From Cephalopachus bancanus (lineage: Eukaryota > Chordata > Mammalia > Primates > Tarsiidae), in NCBI GenBank assembly GCA_027257055.1, contig JAPVLO010000097.1:3100001-3164000 (forward strand): a stretch of 64,000 nucleotides of DNA, given 5' to 3'. Positions 22,663 through 35,370 of the stretch are shown piece by piece. The notes beneath the pieces were generated by a model. It was not told the DNA's origin. It saw nothing but the letters and a program-made list of their open reading frames with translations, and did not search any database. The position numbers were made by a program, and so were the translations under genes. Each line of letters begins with the position of its first letter. Positions within the stretch are counted from its first letter, which is position 1.

Positions 22663-23804
22663 CATCAGGTGTTTTAGTTGTAAGTTCTTTCATAAAATAT
22701 TCCTTTTGAACTCCTGTATTTAACTGTGTTGAGCTTCTATATCCAATTGCTTAAAAATGAAAAGAGAAAAGGGGGTTATTAGCCTGCAATTTTTCTGTTA
22801 ATAGATAAATATCATTTCCATGTCTTCTATCTTTTTCTTGTTACTCAAACACAGTGGTCACCAAAAGATTAATAGTATAAGTAAGTCTGGTTGTTGACAG
22901 AACCAGGACTAAAACAGAGGTTGCTTCTCAGTTTTTGCCTTACCTCTCTTTGTATAATTCCACCCTTGTCTTTAAATGGGCTGAAATGCATCTGTAGTGG
23001 TTCCTCTTACAGAAGGCTAAGGCTTATTCACATAAAAGATTGGGGGAAATGGCTTATTTTGCTTTATCTTATTTTACTGAAAATTTGCTACAAATGTATA
23101 TCAAACAGTTGTTTAATAACTATATACAATAAACTTTATTATATTTTAATGCACCATATAGAAACTATTCAATATAGCTACAATTCCTCCAAATATTTTT
23201 AATTGTGTTTTGAAATCCTGCTTACAAAAGGATAACTTGAAAATGTAAATAAACTGTTTCTCATTCATAAATTTTCTAATTTCATAATAATACTAAATTT
23301 GAATCCTTTTGTTATGCACATTTTTATTTGTATATGAAGATAATGATGTTCACAATATAACCAGGACCTGACCTTTTCCATTATTTTTCCAGTGTTATTG
23401 TCATGGTTTGTACTAATCAATGCATATTCTCTAATTGTTTTCTGAAACAACTGGAAAATCTCACACATCATTATCTATGAGAAAACGTTTTTCCAAATTA
23501 GTGGTTTTAAAAAACTAGGTTTCCCTAATCAGGATATATAAAGCTGTAGGAGTGATTATATCTGTGTCCCTGGTTTAGTTATCCATTTACCTAGGACCAA
23601 GATCAATTAGATAGATAATAAATACAATATAAAGTGATAACTTTAATATAGAAAGGAACACAGATAACGGGGGATGTAGATATTGAAAAGACTTGTCTTT
23701 TGGGTGTTTTTAAAAATTTTTGCATATCACTTGGAAAATATTCCTCTTTCAGTATTTTGGCTAGTCAATTTTATTGCGTGACTCAGAGACTATTAATAAC
23801 TAGC
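22663..23804. other. unassigned sequence
   Basis: About 1.1 kb without a recognised repeat or gene. Short frames (22891-23202, 23265-23471) have no signature. Confidence 0.4.
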
Positions 23805-24080
23805 CTGTACTTGTTATTTATTGTTGAATAACAAATTATCTCCAGATTTAGCAATTTAAAAATATTAGCTATTATCTCAGTTTCTGTGATACAGGAATTT
23901 GGGAGTGACTCATCTGGGTGGATTTCATTTCAGGGTCTCTCATGTGTAGAGTGGGCCTGGAGGATCTGCTTCCTAGATGACTCCTTCACATGGCTGTTAA
24001 AGAAGTCATAGTTTTCATAATGGGGTCCTCTCCATAGGTCCACTTGAGTGTTCTCATGTAGCGCTAACTACATGGTAACT
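23805..24080 (-). mobile_element. MLT1-like MaLR LTR
   Basis: 'gttatttattgttgaataac', 'ctattatctcagtttctgtg', 'catctgggtggatttcattt' and 'ggaggatctgcttcc' follow the order of an old antisense MaLR-type LTR. The exact family is uncertain. Confidence 0.55.
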
Positions 24081-24094
24081 ATCTTTCTTCAGAG

Positions 24095-24166
24095 TAAGGT
24101 ATGAAAGAAAGAGGGAAAGAAGAGAAGAGGAGAGAAGGGAAAGAAGGGAGAAGAGATGGAGGGAAA
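24095..24166 (+). repeat. purine-rich (GA)n-like tract
   Basis: Seventy bases of almost only A and G directly after the LTR. Confidence 0.85.
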
Positions 24167-25017
24167 CAGTGATAGAATAAGCACAAAAAGGAATCTGAGT
24201 GTCTTTTATGATATAGCCTCAAAAAGTCACATGTTTTCATCTTTACAAATTCTATTTATTACAAGTGGGTCACTAAGTTCAGTCTGTGCTCAAAGGGAGG
24301 GGAGATTAAGCTCCACTTTTGGAGGGAAAGTTGTTTAATAATTTTTGGATGTATTTTAAGATTACCACACTTCAAACTCACAGTGGTTTGGTATGGTAGA
24401 AAAAAACTAATTGTCTTATTCCAACGAAGTGCATTTTTTTCCTGATTGATGCTACTATTGTCCTATTTAGTAGAGCATTTTTTTCCAGTATACCCTCAAT
24501 CCTCTTATAATACTAAAAACATGACCTTCCTTATAAGTGACTGGAAGTTCTAGAAAATTAATAAAATGATTTGAGAAGGAATAGGAGAATATAGAAATAG
24601 AAAGGGCACCCAGAATGCTGAAGAGAGTTTTAAGTTGATAATTTTAAGGAACCACTAGAAATATAGATTTATGAAAATTGGTCCTAGAACATTTTGGAAG
24701 TTTGGAGAGCAATACTGTCTTAGCTTGGAGAAATAGTTCAAATTTGGGAAGAACAGATGCTAATATGGAACATCTGTTTCTGTTATTTGCCTTTTCAATA
24801 ATAGTATATAAAGACTAATTTATCTTTTTAAATATTGATAATATCCCAACCAGCAAACCGGATCTGATTAGTTCAGTTATCCAAATAAATGTCTCTCCCT
24901 GCTTCTATTTTTTATACTAATTCAATGTCATTGGTGTTTCCCTGGTGTAAGGTTCAACAATGCAGGAGGCAATACAGATTAGAAGTCCAGAGCATAACAT
25001 TTTTAAATAAGATGGTT
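24167..25017. other. unassigned sequence
   Basis: No recognised repeat or coding region. Confidence 0.4.
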
Positions 25018-25215
25018 TAGATTCAAATCTGAGGTTTGGCTACTTATTCACTATGTGACTATAAGGAAGTAACATCTTTGTGCTATAATTTGCTCAATTA
25101 AAAGATGGAAAGAATGGTATAAATAACAGAGCTTACCTTACATGGTTGTTGTGAGAGTTACATAAGAAAAAGTAATTAAAACCTGACACATAATAACAAC
25201 CATAAATTATGAATA
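25018..25215 (+). mobile_element. MIR
   Basis: Sense MIR: 'ttagattcaaatctgaggtt', 'ctatgtgactataaggaag', 'atttgctcaattaaaagatg', 'catggttgttgtgagag' and 'aacctgacacataataa' match the MIR consensus in order. Confidence 0.88.
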
Positions 25216-26094
25216 TTATTTTCACTAGTCAATCACATGAATTGAGGATTCATGCACTACTGATTGAAGAAATGTTTAAACTTAAAATAACAATAATACA
25301 GCCAAAATCCTTAGTTGGTTACTGTGTGTAATAAACTATAATAAATATTTTACAAGCTTTAGTCTATCCTCTTAACAACTTTATTACCTTTATTTGGTCA
25401 AATTCAAAACAAGTGCTAGATGGCTACTCGAAGCTCATATAGATTTGAAAGATCTATGTAACTATATCTGTGAAGGAATTGGAATAGTGATTGATGGACA
25501 TATAAATATAACAGTATGTTCTAAAAATGTAAGAAAAGAGTCTTTTAGCAAGGCACTTATACTGGATTGCCTCTGTGTTTGACTTAATTATCTGACTTCC
25601 ATGTTTTCTAATTCATGCATTTAGAACAAGAGAAAAGCCTTTTGCCTCATTTCTCAGTGTGGTTCCACTTTTATTATATTTTCCTCAGTTATTAAAAATT
25701 TTGTTATTTTTACCTAACATATTTCCAAAAGTGATTTAAGGTGACTGCTCTGTTGCTTTAAAAATCATATTAACAAATGGAATAAGAATGAGAATTTGGT
25801 AGAAATGTTCTGCATTTCAAAGGGTAATTGGCATGAAAATTATTTTTAATACCACTATGAAGCATGCATTGCCAAATCTTGTGGCTAATAGAAACACATT
25901 TAAAAGCTTTATGCTTTGATATTCAATATGTTTCCTTGCCATTTGACTCACATAGTTTATTAGTCTTAAAATCACTGACTTTTATTGTTTTTAAAAGTTT
26001 CATCTCAGAGCAAATATAATCAAACCTTTTCAAAGTCCATGTTTGAAGGAATGTCTACAAATAAAACATTTCAATGAGCAAACTAAATATCTTA
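25216..26094. other. unassigned sequence
   Basis: AT-rich sequence without recognised repeats. The frame at 25394-25582 has no known signature. Confidence 0.4.
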
Positions 26095-26420
26095 GGTGAG
26101 GTTTCTCAGAAACCACATTCTGAATTGGAAGTTTATTGGGAAGTAGTCAAGTGTTCAACACCTGTAAGGGAATAGAGGAAGTGGAATTGGGCAGAGTTGA
26201 AGAATGATCCATTCAGAATAAAAGCCATGGTTGAGCCTATCAGGAGCACTGGAACTGGGATGGTTTGCAAAGGTGTTCCAAAATGAGGCAACACAGCTGA
26301 GCTGAGCATTTGTACCCTTAATTGACCCATAACTGACAGCCCCAAAGAAGAAGGTGAACCTTGGGGAAAGGAAGTTATTTGCTCTAAGGGCAATTCTCCC
26401 AGAATAATACCACTTACTTT
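26095..26420 (-). mobile_element. candidate ERV-L-type LTR (low-coordinate end)
   Basis: Reads in reverse like the polyadenylation region of an ERV-L-type LTR: 'ggaagtttattgggaagtag' contains an AATAAA on the minus strand. It shares blocks with 29590-29990: 'gaagtttattgggaagta', 'gagctgggatggttt', an 'aatgaggc' block and a 'agccccaa' block. The pair could be the two LTRs of one decayed minus-strand provirus. Confidence 0.5.
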
Positions 26421-27144
26421 GCAGAAAAGTGAGTGCATCTGGTTGGTGACCCACAGAAATACTAAATTTCACTGTGTTGTGCCTCTTAGATTCGCTTGCT
26501 ACACATTATAAATTTGCCTCCTCTAGAAATGGCTCCTCTAGGATTCTGGTTGATTTACTTTCATGGCTGAATCTTTGAGAGGGAAGTTAGTGAGGTGATG
26601 GTAGACTCCGCTGCTGTGGCTGGTCTCACAACTGCTTGCCACCTCTCTGCTCTTCATTCTAGACTCTTTTCACCATCCAGTAACTTTGAATGCATTGTCT
26701 GGTGGTGTGACACAGAATCTCATCCCACAAGGATCTGAGCCAATGTTATTCTCAGGCCTTGACTGCTGTACTTAGTCATTTACTCTCAAAATTGAGAAGG
26801 AAAATAGGATACACCCTTAAGAATAGGCTTCTCGACAAACCATCCTCACGGTGTGTCAGTAGCTTTACTACCTTAAATTATCAGGACCAATTAACCTACC
26901 TGAACAGTGGCTCATCTTTTTTTCTCCTTTGCTCAGGAGTCTGCAGTCACCAAAATAGTAGCTACAGTTTAAAACTTGATGATATTCTTGCTGCATCCTC
27001 TGGTGACAGAATTGTCACTCTGGAAGCCAGTGCTTCTAAAACCACAGAGATTAGGTTCACAGAGTTAGGTAGCAAAAAAAGTGGGTCATTGGAAGTGATA
27101 GTATACAGGGCATTATAGGTAGGAGTTTGGTGATACTGGAATTG
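26421..27144 (-). mobile_element. probable ERV-L internal sequence
   Basis: GC content is higher than the surroundings, and the reverse strand has phrases typical of ERV-L 3' internal sequence (around 26570-26700, 'gagggaagttagtgaggtga'). No open gene remains. The frames on both strands (26759-27118, 26133-26438) look like chance openings. Confidence 0.4.
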
Positions 27145-27702
27145 CAACTGTGAATATGTTACATTATGTGGTAAAGGGAATTATGGTTGCAAATGAGATG
27201 GAGTTAAGGTTGGTAATCAGCTGACAATATTTTTTATTATCCTGGTAGGCACAAATCAATCTCAGGGGTCTTTAAATGTGGAAGAGAAAGGCAGAAAGGT
27301 AGGTCAGAAAAATATATCATGGAAGACGAGAAGAAAAGACTGAAAGCCTGAAAGGATTTGTGCCACTGCTGACTTTGAAGATGGAAGAAAGAGGACACAA
27401 GCCAAAGAGTGGAGGTGGCTTCTAGAAACCGGGAACAGCGCTAAATGAATAGCCACCATGGAAACAGAAACTTAATTCCTATAACCATTAGGAACTAAAT
27501 TTTAATAAACCCTTAAATGAGCAAGGAACTAGTATCTCCTTTAAACCTCTAGAAAAGGACAGTCTATCAACACCTTGATTTGGGTCTAGTGAGGCCCATT
27601 TTGGGTTTCTGATCCACAAAACTGTAAGACAAAAATATTTGTGTTATTTTAAGCTGCTAGGTTTGTGGTAATTTGTTATGACAACAGTAGATAACAAATT
27701 CA
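27145..27702 (+). mobile_element. MaLR LTR, sense, inserted in ERV-L-like sequence
   Basis: 'gttacattatgtggtaaagg', 'ggttggtaatcagctgac', 'ctgactttgaagatggaaga', 'aacaccttgatttgggtcta' and 'aagctgctaggtttgtggta' are in the order of a MaLR/MLT1-type LTR. Its orientation is opposite to the surrounding ERV-L-like sequence. Confidence 0.75.
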
Positions 27703-28430
27703 CAGGGCTGCTCCAAATTCTACCCCTACATTTTCAGACTCGTGTATTGATATTTCTGGGGATAGAGACCATGTAATGATTGACTTGAGATGCAACCCAT
27801 GCCCATGGTGGTTGCTGGTAATGCGTATTCTTTACCACTGCTCCATAAGTTACTCTGTTCATGATTCTATTGAATTACTATTGGGGCGAGAAAAACTGAC
27901 GTCAAATGGCCAAACCATGATGAGCACTTGATTTCAGTGCCGCCATTTTGGAAACTCTCAGGAAGGCAATGACAGGTGATTACAAAGATCTTTGTTTATT
28001 GCCTGCAACTATAGGTCAATACATCCACATGCCCCCTTTCCAGATATTCTTGCCCCATTCTTTCTTCATCCTGGAGCAGTTATTTACCACTTTCCAAGAA
28101 TCTGTATATATTACAAACTTGGACTAATTCTTCTCCACACAAGGTAGATTTCCACATGCACCAACTAAAGTTCTACTCACTCACAGGATTTCACCTGCAG
28201 CCTTTCAGACCACCCCTGGAAGGAATTATAAAGCAGTCACTACACAAAGCTACTGCGGTGCCATCTGTGGAGGTCCCTTCCAGGTTGAAAATTTGTGACT
28301 ATATTGATAAACATTTCTATCCAACTTCATATTGTCTCCTCCTTCTTCCACTTTCAGAATTCAGTTTCAGACATACTGTCACATCTCTTGTCTGTACACA
28401 TTAGTAAATTCTGTAGGTCCCCTTTTCTTT
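27703..28430 (-). mobile_element. ERV-L pol remnant
   Basis: On the minus strand the stretch around 27990-28060 reads, across a stop and shifted frames, residues like 'IWKGGMWMY' followed by 'KIFVIT'. These resemble the RNase H/integrase boundary of class III (ERV-L) pol. The frame is interrupted many times; nothing could be expressed. Confidence 0.45.
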
Positions 28431-29589
28431 TTTACAGGCCCAGAATTTTTCTAGCTAGGTTTTGTTAGGATTTGCCATTAATTACTGGTTGGTGGCTAGG
28501 AGGAGAGGTGGAGCATATCCTGAGGAGAGAGCACATGCTATTTGACAAGAGGCTTTGACATCACCTTCAGACAACTGAACTGAGATGGAACTGAACTCCA
28601 GCCACTGAGAGGAAGGAGTGTGACATTTTGCAGACAAATAAAGTTCACGGTGTTCTGAAATTTTCCAGGAGTTAGTGTTTCAACCCAGATATTTCCAATC
28701 CTAATTCTCAGGATTACTGTTCTGTCTAATTCAGGCCCTCATCTTCTCATTGATGACTTTCTTTTGCCTCTTAAATTCTTCACATTAAGTACTGGGACTG
28801 ATCATGAGCTTTTCTGCTGTCTGGCTAAAGGAGAAGTGTCTTCTTAAATGTTTCCAAGGAAACCCTGTGTCTTTCTGTATCAAGAGAGCCTCAAATTAGA
28901 CAGAAGAAATAACTAGGAGGATAGATTGGCAAAGACTTGGGTTTATTAATACTTACAAGAAGGTCTAGTGGAAGCTGGTCAGTACAAAGCTCTTTGCACC
29001 CCAGCTGATATGGGGAGAGATTATATACCCTCAGCATGGGAAAGGGAGCAAGATACAAACAATAGTATTATGTGCAAAGAAACAGGAACAAGCAAATAGT
29101 AACTGCCTTGAGTTCACAGGTGTGCATATCTTCAAGGGTATTTTGACTGGGTGCTGACACTTGGCCAGGAGCTATTCTCCTGGTCTGGGAACAGTCATCA
29201 GCAGGGGAGGAGGAGTGGGATGTATGTCCTGCATTTACCACCAACTTTCCCACTTTGCATTTTTTTCATTAGTAACCTTTGCTTATCTTTTCCCAGTGTT
29301 ATTCATTGTCATTGCATTTGTTTTTGCACTTAACACCACCATCCAAATCCCACTGTCTTCGTAATTTCTATTTCTGAGAACCTCTCAAATGCCTGAGGTA
29401 CTGTAGCAGTCAGTGGAAGTGCATGCCCTTTCCCCAACATCTCCTCCCATTTCATGACCAGTGAAAATTTCAATTTAGCAATTATACTTTTATGGCAACC
29501 TGGGGCTAACATTGTCCATGGGTCCTTATCAGGGATGATCTTTCTCCAGGATTCAATTTTTAAGTTCACTTCCTTGGGCCACTTTTAGT
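28431..29589 (-). mobile_element. probable ERV internal/LTR-like sequence, unassigned
   Basis: GC-richer sequence continuing the ERV-like block. 28930-29250 has an antisense LTR flavour ('cttgggtttattaatac' with a reverse AATAAA-like signal, then C/G-rich text). No family name can be given. Confidence 0.35.
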
Positions 29590-29990
29590 TCAAGCTACCT
29601 TAGGATGGATTCCTTGGGGAAGTAGACTCAGAGATGGTGATTGGTAAACAGGAAGTTTACTGGGAAGTACTCCAGGGCACACACTCTAAGGAGTAAATAA
29701 AAAACGATTAAGAAACTGTTCACCTTGCAGTGAACAAAGATTTCAGTGAATCCCACAAGATTCTCCAGAGCTGGGATGGTTTCAGAGGACACAACTCAGT
29801 TGTCCTGCAATGAGGCCAAAGTCCTGACTCTTTTTAGCCCCAAGTCAACCAGTCTTCGGATGTGAACATCTCTTGGGCAAGGCAGTTTCCTTTAGGTTGA
29901 GGCCAGTGCCCAAGTAAAGGCTCAGCTGTGACCCATCAGCTGCCATCACTCCTGGCAGCTGAGGCATGTGAGCAGTCAGTGAAGGGAATA
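29590..29990 (-). mobile_element. candidate ERV-L-type LTR (high-coordinate end)
   Basis: Starts 'ggatggattccttgggg' and continues 'agtagactcagagatgg' and 'caggaagtttactgggaagt', the antisense end of an ERV-L-type LTR. It shares several blocks in the same order with 26095-26420. Confidence 0.55.
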
Positions 29991-31639
29991 TCTAAGCAAG
30001 AGGATCTGCAGGTTTATTTTTTAAATGCTTCCAAAAATTTAATATAAAACACATTTTATAATTTTCAAGTTGAGCTGTTTATAGGCTTATAGAATCACCT
30101 TTTTTATTTTGTAAATATCTTTTAAAAAATTGGCTGACTTCTGTGTACTTTTGGATTTGAAAGCTTACAATTCACACTTTTTCATAGAGGTATTAAGGAT
30201 GTAAAATGTTTACTCCAGGTGATTTTTAAATACTCAAAACAATGGATTCATAATGATACAAATCATCGAAATAATGGAATTCAGTTGAACTGAAATTGAA
30301 GTAATTGATTATGTAGACCAAAAGTATATTTTACGTAGCTGGTATAAATGGCCATCATTGCATGGACTTTGCTTTACATATAGTAATCTAAAATTAGTAA
30401 TTCCACGTAATCAACCTTCTTTTTTATCTTAAGAATAACTTTTATAATAAGAATACTTAAAATCATGGTGGTTTTGTTGTTTTTGTTGTGATGGTGAGGT
30501 GCAGACATTAACAGACCAAGAATATCAATGTAAATGTGTTCTCCTGATTTCCAAATCTACTCATTTTCCTTTAAATGAAGGAGTTAGACTAAATAGACTA
30601 TAACTTATGTTGTGGTGTAAACTCTCTATCACTTACATCTCCTGTATCAAGGTTAAAATCATTGGAGAAAACTGTTTGAGAGGAAGAGCTTTTAGCACCA
30701 TAGCTTCTGGCATTTTACAATCTCAAATGTAATAAGCTTGGGGACGGAAATTTATGAGTGCGTACTTGTGGTGGGAAGAAAATGTGGACAAAAGGTGTGG
30801 GTCAACAAATACAAGGTTAGAGGCAGCCAATTAGCCTGAGGAACAAGCATCTAGTGTCCCTTTCTCTTTCCTGTTTTTCCCTAACAGCTGTAACATCCTT
30901 TTCAATCAAATATCAACCACAGTAGCATTCTTTACTGATAAAAAAGTGGCAATGTATAGAACTGATAACTTCTTTAGTAATAGAATTACATCAGATCTAG
31001 TTAAAGCAAGCAAAGAGGTTTTATTTTTTGCTTTGTTTTGTTTTTTAAATGGACATTTCTATCAAGATAGCTTTACCATAGTTATTTTTAAGGACATAAA
31101 CTCATACTTCTGAGAGAGAAACGTCTCTTCTTTATAAATACATTGAGAAAGCCTTAATATGTAAATTCAAATACAATTAAATGTAGCATCAGAAATGACT
31201 AAGCCTCTTAGAGCTAGAGAATTTTTATCCCATCAGTCAAGAATGCATACTAATGAGTTAAATATACAGAACCACAATAATAGAGGATTAATAAATAGGT
31301 GTTGACTCACTGAATGTTTTCATACAACAGAATTGTTTTAACACTTCATTCCTTGGGGAATGAGATATTCTACAGAAGGAAATTTCCTGTAAATTGATGT
31401 TTACTTTTCTGTGTGCTTATTTTAATCTTGATGATATTTTAATCTGGATGATGTTTCCAAAATATATCCCATTTGATGAAGTAATAGATTAAATAGCATT
31501 TAATGTTTTTAAACTACAGTTCTTTACTTTTCTTTAAAGTAACCAATATATTAAATGAATAACTTCTTTTATAAATAATGTGTTTCCTTTATGCAATAAA
31601 GATTTTTTAAAAATTTTGCCTACTTTCACCTTGACTATT
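29991..31639. other. unassigned sequence
   Basis: About 1.6 kb of AT-rich, apparently unique sequence. No gene or repeat recognised. Confidence 0.45.
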
Positions 31640-31745
31640 CCCCTCTCTTTATGTGAATAGCTTGCCCAAGCTTATACAACAAGCAAATAGTAAAGTTCGG
31701 GATTTGGTATTAGGTTCCAAAACCCAATTGTTCGAAAACCCTGCA
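31640..31745 (-). mobile_element. MIR fragment
   Basis: 'agcttgcccaagcttataca', 'acaagcaaatagtaaagttc' and 'gggatttggtattaggttcc' match reverse MIR ('cttgcccaaggtcacacagc'). Confidence 0.75.
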
Positions 31746-31929
31746 TCCCAGAGGACAAGAAAATTAAACTTTCTGTATGTGGACTCAGAGTGTTATGTAC
31801 ACCACTACAACTAGCGTTTTCATTAAATGATAAAACAGTCATATTTTCCTTTACTATAAACCCAAATGGACTAAAAACATAAAGAAATTGATCTAATCAT
31901 CATGATTATCATAAAAAACTTTTTACTGA

Positions 31930-32420
31930 ATTCTGAGTCTACCCTTTCATTCATCCTCCATACTGCTGCCAGAGTAAATAAATCACTGACAACTATAGAC
32001 TTATTGGTAGCTTCCCATTGCTTTTGAAAGACAGTTCAAGGTCTTCAACATGTTTACAGAATTCTACATAATCGGGCCTAGACTTCCTCTGCAGTTCCAC
32101 CCAAACCAGGCCACTCCTTCTTGCCTCTGGTACTTCATACATGCTATTCTTTCAGCCTGGAAGAGTTTCCAACCTTCTCTCTGCCCACCTTCACCCTACT
32201 GCCTTTCACCTCATCAAACTAATTCCATCTTTATAAAGCCTTAGCTCATTATTTAAGGTGGTTTCTCTGATTACTCCCCTTTGTCAACTATCTTAAGTTA
32301 CCTTTTATATGCTTACTTAACTCTTTACGCTCTTTTGGCAGTAGATATCAAAATTATTCCAAATTTGTGAAATTAATTTTAATATTCTTTTCTCCACTGA
32401 ACTTTAAGTTATATCAAATA
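31930..32420 (+). mobile_element. L2
   Basis: Sense L2 3' region: 'catactgctgccagagtaaa', 'ggtagcttcccattgctttt', 'aggccactccttcttgcctc', 'ctttcagcctggaagag', 'ttataaagccttagctc'. It is one of the best-preserved old repeats in the window. The 65-codon frame at 32050-32244 is chance. Confidence 0.85.
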
Positions 32421-32462
32421 ATCAACTGTGTATTAGTTTTGTTTTTCCACCCCCAATTTTTA

Positions 32463-32488
32463 TTAGTGAATAAAAAATTATTCACTAA
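32463..32488. repeat. perfect inverted repeat, 11-bp arms, AAAA loop
   Basis: 'ttagtgaataa' and 'ttattcactaa' are exact reverse complements around four A's. Confidence 0.9.
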
Positions 32489-32509
32489 CTGTGTTTAGGT
32501 ATAACATTG

Positions 32510-32670
32510 GGAAGCTGTTCAATTCCTCTGCTTTAGTTTTCTCACGGTAAAATGGATACAACAGTAGTTCTTAACACATAAGATTGTTATAAGAACCAAA
32601 TTAGTTAATATGTGTAACATACAGTGCCTGGAACTAGGTAAGCATGCAAAAATATTAGTTGCTATTTATG
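32510..32670 (+). mobile_element. MIR
   Basis: 'ctgctttagttttctcacgg', 'taaaatggatacaacagtag', 'taagattgttataagaacc', 'acagtgcctggaactaggta': MIR in sense. Confidence 0.85.
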
Positions 32671-35048
32671 TTGAAATCCTTCTATCTATATGGATAATGT
32701 TATATACTATCCTATTCTTGGTAATGTTTTATGATATTTATAATACATGTTCTTAACTTTAGTTACATTATACTGAAGGTACCCATTCATAGCAGTTATA
32801 AAAAATAGAATCTCTAATAATTAAGAATTAAAATTTGATATAATTTCTGTTACTGCAACTCTCTAAATTGAAAATATAAGTAGTTAAGGCTGCATTTATT
32901 GTTTCCTCAGAGCCTAGCATAGTGCCAAGCTGTTCCTTCTGGTAGGAAACCATGAGTTTGTGACTGATGCAGTTTTTCTGGCTACAAAATGAGTGTTTCA
33001 ATCCAAAACGGACCACACTAAGATGTTTAAGGGAGACCTACAAAAAAGTCCCAATTGTTGGTCAAAATAAGAAAGGCTTATGTTGTGCATAGGAGTTCAA
33101 AAAAGTCAAAGAACTGATAAACCATCAAGAATGAGAATCAATAAACTTCAGCCCAAAATGGGATAAAGTGTAAATGCTAAATACAGGCTGCCATTATTAT
33201 CTAGGAAAGTTTGTTTTGTGCTGTATATTAGTTAGATTCATAGACTCATTTAAATTCCAAATAAAAGGAGAAAGTAGAACTTTCTTTACAAATAAAAATT
33301 AATGAACATTTAAGGGAAATAATCCATTTGTAATATATATGATTCAAAAGTAATTAGGTAATGAATATTAAAATAGAAAATATAATTTGAATCTATTCTT
33401 TAAAAAATGATCTGCCCAACAATTATAGTAATAACTTATGTAAATTTCATGAATAATATGCTGTAACTAGAGTTCTCTCTGACCTACACTTTTAAAAGCT
33501 TGCTTATCTTGCTCATTCAAAGTAATTTCAGAAAAATTAAGGAAAACAGATAGTTTACAATGCCTCTCTCTAATAGTACTTCAAGAAGTTACTTTAATAT
33601 GGCATTTTGTTAGGACAAAAATTTCTGAGCTGAGAAGGACTAACCACATATTATGAAAATAACTGTACCTATATCGCTGGCAGGTTATCAAGACTTTAAG
33701 CAGGGCCTTGGTGAAAATCAATATGTACAGTATTGGGCAGGCATTGTGTTCACTCTGAGAGACAAGACATCAGAAAGATAAGTGCCATGAGGGGAAAGGT
33801 TAAAATACTAAAGATACAATGAAAAATACGACTAGGAAACTAAAGAATTCAACCAAGAAATTGACAGAAATGAGGCACAATTATATGATTCAAATAATTT
33901 GGTTCGATGGCCTCTCTCTTACCTAGGTGGGTCTTTTATTGACTTAGGTGATTTATTACTGCTTTAAGGATCCCTGCAAAACTTGGTATAAGTTTAACAG
34001 TAATTAGTTATAGTATATAAAATATAATTAGTAAATTATTAATAATGCAAACATTCACAACATTTAAGCCATGTTTTATTTCATGGGGTCTGTGTGTGTA
34101 CATGTCTATAATTAACTACCACCCTCTTACTAGAGTATTAGCAGTGATCTTAAGAGAAGACTATCATTTCTCTTTGGCTCCCCAGGGAAGCTCCTCTTTT
34201 TCTAGGATGCATTTTGATTCATATTATCTCTGTTTATAACTCTGAATTTCTTCCTGGAAATAAGCTCAATTTCTGTTTGTGGGAGTCCCCAGTTCTTACT
34301 TTAATGGCTCCAACTCGGTATTGTGCTTTCGGCAAACTGCCACAGTGTAGCTAATTATTATTATTTAAATCTATGCATTTCAGAAACTTCAGAAAGTAGA
34401 ATGTTTGTAAATGAGCCTACACTAGGGTAGATCTCACTCGTTTAGATAGAGAAAACAAAAAGAAAAGAAAAGTTATCTCCCAGATTGAGTAAAATCTTCT
34501 GTGACTCAGTTCTACACATGTCTATGAAAACCTGTAACACAATTCTGTCTTTCACCATTCCTTTTGAGGTTTCTGAGCTGTATCCTGGTAAAAAGTGGTC
34601 ATTTATTTTTTAAACCCTAAATATGTGGGTTATAAAGATGCAAACTTAATTTATACAGACTTAAAATATATAAATGCAAAGCCAGATCTCTCATTTGTGT
34701 GCAATTCATATCAGTGACAACGCTACCTAGAAACTGTTGTGAGCCAAATGACTGGTTTGTATAGATATTTGCCATTTAGGAATGAGAATAAAAGAGCATT
34801 ACATATCTCAGGCTAAGAAGAAGAAAAATAACAAATTTAAAAATAGAAAATCTTAGAAAAAAAGAGTAAGCAAAATTGAATTTAGACAATTAAAGCACAA
34901 TACTGACAGAGACTGGTAATCAAACTGGGTATATTTTCCTGTAAAGAAACACGTGGGAGAAAGCCTCTCATATTTTGCAGGATTAATATTTGAGTTGGTT
35001 TTAATTCATCTTGGCTTCAATCACTTTTCTCTATGAGATTGAACTAGA
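32671..35048. other. unassigned, apparently unique sequence
   Basis: About 2.4 kb with no repeat or gene I recognise. Frames at 32828-33016 and 34045-34239 are short and without signature. Confidence 0.45.
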
Positions 35049-35064
35049 TAGCGTCTAAGATTTA

Positions 35065-35354
35065 TTTATTTTTATTTTTATTTTTATTTTTTTGAGTTGG
35101 AGTCTCACTCTGTCACTCAGACTGGATTGCAGTGGCCGCTCCTGGTCACTGCAGCCTCGACCTGCTGGGCTCCGGTGATCCTTCTGTCTCAGTCTTCCCA
35201 GTAGCTGGAACTACAGGCGTGCGCTACCACGCCTGGCTAATTTTTGATTTATTGTAGAGATGCCCAGGCGGGTCTCAAACTCGCGAGCTCAGGCAATCCA
35301 CTCACCTCAGCCTCCCAAAGTGCTGGGATTACAGGCTGAGCCACTGAGCCTGGC
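35065..35354 (-). mobile_element. Alu, young type, with TSD
   Basis: Antisense Alu with a (TTTTTA)n tail, flanked by 'tagcgtctaagattta' (35049-35064) and 'tagcttctaagattta' (35355-35370), 15/16 identical. It has a larger version of the young-group left-arm deletion ('gtagagatgcccaggcgggt'). Confidence 0.96.
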
Positions 35355-35370
35355 TAGCTTCTAAGATTTA

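Noticed and set aside
26759..27118. 119-codon open frame in GC-richer sequence
   Set aside because: Sits in ERV-like sequence on the strand opposite to the presumed provirus; no recognisable domain, atypical composition.
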